From contig JALWUZ010000256.1 of the NCBI GenBank assembly GCA_027079895.1, positions 1 through 6,540 on the forward strand: a stretch of DNA of 6,540 bases, given 5' to 3'. Position 1 is the stretch's first letter. Every line of letters begins with the position of its first letter. The notes beneath the pieces are model-generated. The model did no database searches. It saw only the letters and a program-made list of their open reading frames with translations, and was not told the DNA's origin. Position numbers and translations under genes: made by a program. Source of the DNA: Anaerolineae bacterium. Its GTDB lineage: Bacteria; Chloroflexota; Anaerolineae; B4-G1. This document shows positions 1 through 5,478 of the stretch, in pieces.

Positions 1-410
1 GCGGCCAGGACCACCCGGCGGCCCTCCTGCTTGTACCGGTAGGCCAGTTTGGCGATACTGGTCGTCTTGCCGGAGCCGTTCACCCCGACGATGAGGATCA
101 CGTCGAAGGGCTGATGTCCCAAATCCAACGGGGCCGGATCCGGCAGCAGGGCGCGTAACTCCTCCCGCAGCGCGACCTGCAAGGCGTCGGCCCGCAGGAT
201 GGCCTCGTGGGAGGCCCGCTGCCGCAGCCGCTCGACGAGGTAGAGAGTGGTCTCGACCCCCACGTCGGCCTGGATGAGCAGTTCCTCCAGTTCGTCCCAA
301 GTATCCTCCGTCACCTCGCTGGCTCCGAGCAGCCCGGCGATGCGGCTGAAAACGGCGTTGCGGGTGCGGGTCAGACTGTCTTTGATTGAACGGGCGAATC
401 CAAGAGCCAT
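1..410 (-). CDS. ftsY: Signal recognition particle receptor FtsY, N-terminal part (3' end outside window)
   Basis: FtsY is the membrane-associated SRP receptor GTPase; it docks SRP-ribosome complexes and delivers nascent membrane proteins to the Sec translocon. Reading the minus strand from the ATG at 410-408 gives 136 complete codons before the window ends. Residues 1 to about 95 form the helical N domain (WDELEELLIQADVGVETT around 38-55 is typical of FtsY/Ffh N domains). The G domain then begins, with the P-loop GVNGSGKTT at 109-117. The 'GVNGSGKTTSIAKLA' form is characteristic of FtsY rather than Ffh, which usually has GLQGSGKTT. There is no long acidic A domain before the N domain, as in many non-proteobacterial FtsY proteins. 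The start is supported by GGAGAG (418-423) seven bases upstream. It lies 66 bases downstream of uppP and has its own promoter. The rest of the G domain lies beyond position 1. Confidence 0.95.
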   Translation of the reverse strand, partial: MALGFARSIKDSLTRTRNAVFSRIAGLLGASEVTEDTWDELEELLIQADVGVETTLYLVERLRQRASHEAILRADALQVALREELRALLPDPAPLDLGHQPFDVILIVGVNGSGKTTSIAKLAYRYKQEGRRVVLA

Positions 411-417
411 TGGACAT

Positions 418-423
418 CTCTCC
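418..423 (-). promoter_or_regulatory. Ribosome binding site of ftsY
   Basis: The minus strand reads GGAGAG, then seven bases, then the ATG at 410-408. An out-of-frame ATG at 417-415 lies inside the spacer and is not used for the FtsY frame. Confidence 0.75.
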
Positions 424-440
424 GGTGGGATGGCGGCGGA

Positions 441-468
441 ATTATACCCTAAAACCGAGGTTGGGCAA
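441..468 (-). promoter_or_regulatory. Putative sigma70-type promoter for ftsY
   Basis: On the minus strand a perfect -10 box TATAAT (446-441) is preceded by TTGCCC (468-463) at a 16-base spacing; the -35 box matches four of six consensus bases (TTGACA). Transcription would start near 434, giving a leader of about 24 bases that just holds the ftsY ribosome binding site. In such a GC-rich window an exact TATAAT inside the only sizeable intergenic gap is unlikely to be chance. There is no TGn extended -10. I infer promoter function from the motif and position only. Confidence 0.65.
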
Positions 469-476
469 CGGCGAGG

Positions 477-1277
477 TCAGCTCAGCGCCAGCCCGACGAT
501 GCCCAGCAGGGCGCAGTAAATCGCAAAGGGATAGAGCGGGCGGCGGCGCAAGTAGCGCAACAGGAAGTGGATACACCCCAGCCCCACCACAGCGGCGGTG
601 ACGAACCCGACGGCGAGCACCGTCCCTTGGGAGGCCAAGTCCGCGCCGGTCAGGTCGAGCACCTTGAAGACTCCCGCGCCGACGATGACCGGGGTCGCCA
701 ACAGGAAACTGAAGCGGGCGGCGGCCTCCCGTTCCAACCCCCGCGCGAGCCCGGCGGCGATGGTCGCGCCGGAGCGGGAGATGCCGGGGAAGATGGCGAA
801 GGCCTGCGCCAGCCCGATGAGCAGGGCGTCGAGCCCGGTCAGGGCCGCCAGAGGTCGCTCCCGGCGCCCCAGGTACTCGCTGGCGGCCAGGATGACCGCC
901 GTCAGCAGCAAGAAGCCCGCCGCCGCCGTCGGGCGGGCGAACATCGCCTCGAAGAACCCTTCCAGCAGGTAGCCGATGATGGCGGCCGGCAGCGTCCCCA
1001 GGATGATCAGCCAGGCCAGGCGGGACGCCGGGGTCTGCTCCTTGAGCCCGCTGCGCAAGGAGCGGTACGCTCCGGCGGCGAGGGAGAGCCAGTCCCGCCA
1101 GAAGTAGACGACGACGGCCACCGCCGTGCCCCAGTGGACGATGGCGTCGAAGGTCAGACCGGGCATCGGCCAGCCCAACAGCCAGGGCAGGAGCACCAGG
1201 TGGCCGGAACTGCTCACCGGCAGGAACTCCGTCGCCCCCTGCAAGGCACCGAGGAAGAGGGATTGGAAGATTGTCAT
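477..1277 (-). CDS. uppP: Undecaprenyl-diphosphatase (UppP/BacA family)
   Basis: This integral membrane enzyme removes a phosphate from undecaprenyl diphosphate to regenerate the C55-P carrier used for peptidoglycan and other envelope glycans; in many bacteria extra copies give bacitracin resistance. The 266-residue length is normal for BacA. The family's first signature is at 13-26 (QGATEFLPVSSSGH), giving the (E/Q)xxxE motif as Gln13/Glu17 plus His26. The second signature PGISRSG is at 164-170, with Arg168 the expected diphosphate-binding arginine. Roughly seven or eight hydrophobic segments alternate with short basic loops (for example RYLRRR at 241-246). The start ATG has GGAGG (1282-1286) four bases upstream. 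It follows the GT-C-like gene by 21 bases with no visible terminator, so co-transcription is likely; carrier recycling fits two upstream proteins that probably handle lipid-linked sugars. Unrelated PAP2-type phosphatases are excluded by the motifs. Confidence 0.96.
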   Translation of the reverse strand: MTIFQSLFLGALQGATEFLPVSSSGHLVLLPWLLGWPMPGLTFDAIVHWGTAVAVVVYFWRDWLSLAAGAYRSLRSGLKEQTPASRLAWLIILGTLPAAIIGYLLEGFFEAMFARPTAAAGFLLLTAVILAASEYLGRRERPLAALTGLDALLIGLAQAFAIFPGISRSGATIAAGLARGLEREAAARFSFLLATPVIVGAGVFKVLDLTGADLASQGTVLAVGFVTAAVVGLGCIHFLLRYLRRRPLYPFAIYCALLGIVGLALS

Positions 1278-1281
1278 CAGA

Positions 1282-1286
1282 CCTCC
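1282..1286 (-). promoter_or_regulatory. Ribosome binding site of uppP
   Basis: GGAGG on the minus strand lies four bases before the ATG (1277-1275), within the 21-base gap after the preceding stop codon. The spacing is slightly short but the core is strong. Confidence 0.7.
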
Positions 1287-1298
1287 GAAAGTCGTGGG

Positions 1299-3023
1299 TC
1301 AGCGCACCCACAGCACCGCCCACTCCACCGGCTCCGGCAGGGCGGGCGTCTTGCGGAACAGCCACCAGCGCACCACGTCGCGGCAGTCCCAGTTGGATTC
1401 TCCGCGACAGGTCAGGTCGCGCACCTCCCAGTGGCGGCGCAGGACGAAATCCTGCCCGGCATAGGTCACTTCCTGCTCCCCGCCGCGCATAGCCAACTCC
1501 CGCCGGGACGTCACCACCACGTCGGGGCCGGCCTCCACCAAGCGCAGGTCGTCCACCCGCTTCGCACGCGCGAAGTCCCGCAGATACCAGGTCAGCACCC
1601 CGTCCGGCTGCGCCTCGAAGGTGAAGGGCACCAACATCGCGGTCCCGGTCTCCTGCCACGAGAGATCCTCCAAAGTGCTCACCAGGTCGCGCACCTCGAT
1701 GGCGGTCGGTTCGGTCACCAGCAACTCGCGCGGGTCGGAGGGGTACACCTGGGCTACCCGCCAGGCGGCCGAGAAAGTCAACATCAACAGGACGAGCGCA
1801 GTGGCCGCCACCGGCATCCGCCAGGCGACCTCCGGCTGCACCGCCAGCCAGTAGGCCAACGCCAGTACGACTTGCAAAGAGAGCGTCAGCACCGCCAGCG
1901 CCAGGTCGGCCATATTGCCCAAGATGGTGTAGTGGGCGAGCACCAGGTAGAGGTGAATCCACAGGACGAGCACAATCACCCCGTACAGACCTTCGATGAG
2001 CCACTCCTGCCCCCGCCGCCACGTCCGCGCCACCGCCTCGGCCACCGTCCCGGTGAGCAGGGCGAGCGGCAGGACGACGGTCAGCACGTCCAGCGGAGCA
2101 CGGGAAGGGGTCAGCCACAGCAGCACTATCCCCCCCACCGCCCAGAGCAGCAAGAGCGTAGCGAACCGCTCCCGCCGCAGGAGGGCCGCCAATCCACCGC
2201 CCAGGCCGACGAGCAGGCCGAAGGGCTCGTAGACAAGCAGCAGGAGCAGTGGCCCCGGCGCGGGCTCCGTCGCCGGGGCGAAGCGGCCCAGCCAACGCGC
2301 CAGTATGTCCCCCGTCGCCCCCAGGCCGGTCAGATTCACGCCCCAGGCGGTGCCGAGGAGCACCACCAGCAAGGCGAACAGGAGCAGGGCGGAGGGGAGG
2401 GGCCGCCACAGGCGGACGGCGGCCTCCGACCGGCGCACGTCCCGGAGGAGCACCGCCCCGGCCACCGCCAGCGGGAGCAGCAGTCCGTAGGCCGGCGGGC
2501 CGCCGGTCACGGCCAACGCCAGCCCCCCGGCGGCGACGAAAAGCCAGCGGCGACTGCCGCCGTCGAGGAAGCGGGTCAGACCGCCCAGGAGGAGCATCAC
2601 CCCCAGGGCGGCGACCACCGTGCCGTCCAGGTGCCGGGCCCCGAACAGGGCGGCGGGGGAGCAGGCCAGGTACAGCCCGGCCATCAGCGCTCCCCAACGG
2701 CCAATCCGCCGCCGCAGCAACCACGGCGTCAGCGGCAGCAGACTGCCCAGCAGGGCGGTCGGCAGGCGGGCCAGACCGTCGCCCGTCCCGGCGACGGCGA
2801 AGAGCAGCCCGTTGACTCCCAGCAGGAACGGACTGTACCCCCCGGCCGGCACCCCCGACCCGGCGGCCAGACGCCAGGCCGCCAGGGCCTCGTGGACCTC
2901 GTCGGCGGCCAACGGAGCGACGTCCAGCCGCGCCAGCCGCAGCGTCAGCGACATCGCCGCCAGCAGTATCCACAACCCGGTCTCCACAGTCGGCCAATGC
3001 CGGTCTCGCGCCCTCCGCACCAT
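1299..3023 (-). CDS. Polytopic GT-C-like membrane protein, GT39/TIGR03663 (Agl23-like) family
   Basis: A 574-residue protein. An N-terminal basic stretch is followed by a first membrane helix (about 16-31) and then a loop with Asp41-Glu42, the acidic pair found at this place in GT39/PMT-like GT-C enzymes, where it is catalytic. SPAALFGAR (122-130) resembles the conserved SP...R segment of those enzymes. About ten to twelve further hydrophobic segments run to residue 420. The C-terminal part (about 425-574) is soluble and probably extracytoplasmic; it contains WYLRD (479-483), a feature I associate with the TIGR03663 family, and two cysteines (539, 547). TIGR03663 members usually occur beside DUF2298/YYY proteins, as here. 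Against a clean assignment, the family's HGP tripeptide is absent; YSP (63-65) stands near its expected place. Donor and acceptor are unknown; a polyprenol-phosphate sugar donor is my inference. I place the start at the ATG 3023-3021, because AGGAGG lies five bases upstream of it, whereas the GTG at 3029 overlaps that site. Confidence 0.75.
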   Translation of the reverse strand: MVRRARDRHWPTVETGLWILLAAMSLTLRLARLDVAPLAADEVHEALAAWRLAAGSGVPAGGYSPFLLGVNGLLFAVAGTGDGLARLPTALLGSLLPLTPWLLRRRIGRWGALMAGLYLACSPAALFGARHLDGTVVAALGVMLLLGGLTRFLDGGSRRWLFVAAGGLALAVTGGPPAYGLLLPLAVAGAVLLRDVRRSEAAVRLWRPLPSALLLFALLVVLLGTAWGVNLTGLGATGDILARWLGRFAPATEPAPGPLLLLLVYEPFGLLVGLGGGLAALLRRERFATLLLLWAVGGIVLLWLTPSRAPLDVLTVVLPLALLTGTVAEAVARTWRRGQEWLIEGLYGVIVLVLWIHLYLVLAHYTILGNMADLALAVLTLSLQVVLALAYWLAVQPEVAWRMPVAATALVLLMLTFSAAWRVAQVYPSDPRELLVTEPTAIEVRDLVSTLEDLSWQETGTAMLVPFTFEAQPDGVLTWYLRDFARAKRVDDLRLVEAGPDVVVTSRRELAMRGGEQEVTYAGQDFVLRRHWEVRDLTCRGESNWDCRDVVRWWLFRKTPALPEPVEWAVLWVR

Positions 3024-3028
3024 CCGCA

Positions 3029-3034
3029 CCTCCT
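3029..3034 (-). promoter_or_regulatory. Ribosome binding site deciding the start of the GT-C-like gene
   Basis: The minus strand reads AGGAGG, then TGCGG, then ATG (3023-3021): a perfect core with five-base spacing. The in-frame GTG at 3029-3027 begins on the last G of this motif, so it could not use it. The site sits inside the 16-base gap after the upstream stop codon (3042-3040). Confidence 0.85.
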
Positions 3035-3039
3035 CGCTC

Positions 3040-5469
3040 TCACCGCACCCGGTAGATGGTCACGCCGCCGGTCTGATAGACCACATCCCCCAAAGCGGCG
3101 AACTTCTCCAGACCCGACGCCGGATACCGCTCCCGTTCCAGCGGCCCGACGTAGACGTACACCACGCCGTACTTGTCCAACAGTTCCCGCACGGCGGCCA
3201 GGTCGCTGCTTACGTACAGCATCTGGATGTCCTCCTCGCGGCGGGCCGGCTCCGTGTAGTCGCCGCGCCACTGGTGCTCGTGCCCACCCCAGCCGAGGAG
3301 CGTCGGCAGGCCGGTATGGGCCGACACCCGGCCTTCGTAGACATACGCCCGATAGTGGTCGCCCGGTGCTTCCAGGATGACCGGCGCCCCGGCGACGGTC
3401 GCGTTGAGCCAGGCGATGGCGCCGTAATCGTCCGGCTGCCAGGAGGCCAGGTAAGCCTCGCCGTCGAGCGTCGGCGGGCCGCCGTACTCGCGCGACCGGG
3501 CCGGAATCGCCAGCACCGGGTAGACCAGCCCGGCCAGGATGAGCAGTCCGGCGATCCCCGCCACTATGCGCCGCCCGTCGCCGATGAACTCCGTCAGCGC
3601 GTATCCCCCGGCGATGGCCCACATCACCCACGCCTGGAAGTAGAACTTGAAGACGGTGTTCATCCGGGTGCCGAAGTGGTCCCGCAGGTAGACGTACTCG
3701 ACCACCAACGTCAGTGCAGCCCCCGTCACCCAGAGGAGGAGCACGAAAGCGCGGTCTATCTCCGGTGTGGGTTGAACGCCGCCGCGCCTCAAAATGGTCA
3801 GGACTCCGGCGACCAGGAAAGCGATGAGCAGTATCGCCGTCCAGGGGTTGACGAAGTGGGCCAGTATGCCGCGCAGGATGGCGTCCCGCGCCCCGAAGAC
3901 CCCTTCCAGGCCGGGGATGGGTTCGCCGCGTACCCAGGCGGCCACGTACTCCATCGCCCCCCGCGCCGGCATCAGGTTCAAGCGCACCAGCACCACGACC
4001 ATACCGACCGTCAGGGCGAGTAGGGAAAGGGCGGCCAGCAGCGTCACCGCCGCCCAGCGGGCCACCTCCCCCGCCGTGACCTTGCTCCGCCGCGCCTCGC
4101 CGACGACGAACACGGCCCCGATGAACAGGAGCGGGCCGAACATCACCAGGAACTGGGGCAAGCGGGTGGCGTTGAAGACGTTGAGCAGGAGTCCCCCGGC
4201 CTGGGAGCGGAATCCCAGCCAGAAGGGGAGGTAGAGCCCGATTCCGGCCACCAGCAGGGCGGCGAACAACCCTCCGCCGCGCCGCATGTAGAACTCTATC
4301 GAAGCGTCGCCACCGCGTCGCAGCCAGAGAGCCAGCAAGTAGGCGGCCACCACGACCGAGAGGTAGATCGGGAAATCCCAGGTGTTGAGGAAACCCAATC
4401 CCCCCAGACAGAGGGCGTACATCCCCCAACGCCACCATCCCCGCAGTCCGTCGTCTGGGGTCTGCAACGCCAGGTTCAACGCCAGCGACAGAGCCAGCAG
4501 GACGAACGGCAGCGACAGGACGTGCGGGTGCATGTCCCCCAAGATGAAACTGAAAGCCGGGAACTCGTCAATCACTTCCTGGTCCGCTCCCCAGGGGGCG
4601 TAGTCCTGCACCACGCGGGAGGCCTGCCACCACCAGAAGAACCGCTGCGGCGCCCAACTCCGGTCGGCGGGGGGCGGAGGCGGTTCGCGCAGGCCGGGGA
4701 TGTCCAACCAGGCCCACATCCCCGCCGTGCCGAAGCCTCTGGCGTGCAGCATTTCCAGCGACCCCTCCAGGTTGCCCATCAGCACCAGCAAGAGCACCGC
4801 CAGCAGCCCCGCGATGAGGGCCGTCCGCTCCGGGCCGCGTATCCGCCGCAGGTTGTACGCCAGGCTGAACGCGCCCGCGCTCACCAGCGCGAACAGGGTG
4901 GCGAGGCCGAGATTGAAGGCGATTCCCGGCGGGACCGCCGCCAATCGGGTGAGCATGGCGACGATGACGTAGCCGAAGTAGTAGTAGGAGATGGCGAACC
5001 CGGACAGCCAGGGGTCGTGGGGAGGGAAAGTGTCCGAGCGCAGGATAGCCCGCAGAAAGGCGATTTCCATCCACTTCTCGCCTCCGGCGGTCTGGATGCG
5101 GGGCATATGGGCCCGCACCATCGCCCAGGCGATGAAGGCGACGGCGAAGAGTACCTCCGTGACCAATATCGGATTCCGCTGGGCTTGCAGCCAGGCCAGC
5201 CACTCCTGCCTGTGGGGGATGAGGAGCCAGAGCCCGACTCCGGCCACCGTCAGCAGGGCGAAAAGCACACCGCCGGACGAGTTGTGCGTCCATCCGAAGG
5301 TGGTCAGCAGCCAGAAAAGCCAGCCGGTCAGCAAGAGACCGAGGGGCTTGGAGACTCCGTACCCTCGGTCCGGCAGGCGACGGAAAAGCCGCCAGGCCAG
5401 CGGCACCGCCGCCAACCCGAACACCTGCACTGCCAAATACCACCGGACCGCGTAGACGATCTGTCCCAT
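3040..5469 (-). CDS. DUF2298 / Chlor_Arch_YYY family large integral membrane protein
   Basis: The 809-residue length fits the single-copy class of this family (about 700-900). The signature YYYFG lies at 162-166. Other blocks that look like the family core are GGEKWMEIAF (129-138), FPPHDPW (148-154), SRV (284-286), EFPAFSFILGDMHPH (302-316), NTWDFP (362-367), RMNTVFKFYFQAW (602-614), and TGLPTLLGWGGHEHQWRG (719-736) in the C-terminal soluble part. About 13-16 hydrophobic segments cover residues 5-655; the last 150 residues are mostly hydrophilic and end in a short beta-rich stretch. The biochemical role is not established to my knowledge. The acidic residues before YYY, with FPPHDPW resembling the FP..DP region of STT3/AglB-type GT-C enzymes, suggest a glycosyltransferase fold; that is inference. 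A run of five prolines (263-267) lies in a poorly conserved loop. The gene starts seven bases after the upstream stop, and its weak site GAAGG overlaps that stop, suggesting translational coupling. Confidence 0.9.
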   Translation of the reverse strand: MGQIVYAVRWYLAVQVFGLAAVPLAWRLFRRLPDRGYGVSKPLGLLLTGWLFWLLTTFGWTHNSSGGVLFALLTVAGVGLWLLIPHRQEWLAWLQAQRNPILVTEVLFAVAFIAWAMVRAHMPRIQTAGGEKWMEIAFLRAILRSDTFPPHDPWLSGFAISYYYFGYVIVAMLTRLAAVPPGIAFNLGLATLFALVSAGAFSLAYNLRRIRGPERTALIAGLLAVLLLVLMGNLEGSLEMLHARGFGTAGMWAWLDIPGLREPPPPPADRSWAPQRFFWWWQASRVVQDYAPWGADQEVIDEFPAFSFILGDMHPHVLSLPFVLLALSLALNLALQTPDDGLRGWWRWGMYALCLGGLGFLNTWDFPIYLSVVVAAYLLALWLRRGGDASIEFYMRRGGGLFAALLVAGIGLYLPFWLGFRSQAGGLLLNVFNATRLPQFLVMFGPLLFIGAVFVVGEARRSKVTAGEVARWAAVTLLAALSLLALTVGMVVVLVRLNLMPARGAMEYVAAWVRGEPIPGLEGVFGARDAILRGILAHFVNPWTAILLIAFLVAGVLTILRRGGVQPTPEIDRAFVLLLWVTGAALTLVVEYVYLRDHFGTRMNTVFKFYFQAWVMWAIAGGYALTEFIGDGRRIVAGIAGLLILAGLVYPVLAIPARSREYGGPPTLDGEAYLASWQPDDYGAIAWLNATVAGAPVILEAPGDHYRAYVYEGRVSAHTGLPTLLGWGGHEHQWRGDYTEPARREEDIQMLYVSSDLAAVRELLDKYGVVYVYVGPLERERYPASGLEKFAALGDVVYQTGGVTIYRVR

Positions 5470-5473
5470 CTTG

Positions 5474-5478
5474 CCTTC
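5474..5478 (-). promoter_or_regulatory. Weak ribosome binding site of the DUF2298 gene, overlapping the upstream stop codon
   Basis: The minus strand reads TGAAGGCAAGATG: the TGA (5479-5477) ends the ATPase gene, GAAGG overlaps it, and the ATG (5469-5467) follows four bases after GAAGG. A ribosome ending the upstream gene would sit on this site, so reinitiation is plausible. Confidence 0.5.

Noticed and set aside
411..476. Rho-independent terminator after uppP
   Set aside because: No stable hairpin followed by a T-run is visible on the minus strand in this gap; the only T-run (TTTT, 454-451) is not preceded by a good stem.
442..2997. Open minus-strand frame of 851 codons across uppP and the GT-C-like gene
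   Set aside because: It overlaps two well-supported genes in another frame. Its translation is dominated by Gly, Arg, Ala and Pro without domain motifs, as expected from an off-frame reading of GC-rich coding DNA.
3024..3029. GTG at 3029 as the start of the GT-C-like protein (two residues longer)
   Set aside because: It overlaps the AGGAGG motif itself; the ATG at 3023 has ideal five-base spacing.
567..3380. Open plus-strand frame of 937 codons, antisense to three genes
   Set aside because: The product is rich in Gln, Arg, Pro, His and Gly with no hydrophobic core or known motif; it is the complement of real genes in GC-rich DNA. No ribosome site or promoter stood out.
2945..4438. Open minus-strand frame of 497 codons overlapping the DUF2298 gene
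   Set aside because: It is off-frame to a protein with clear family motifs, and its translation is Arg/Gly/Pro-rich with low-complexity character.
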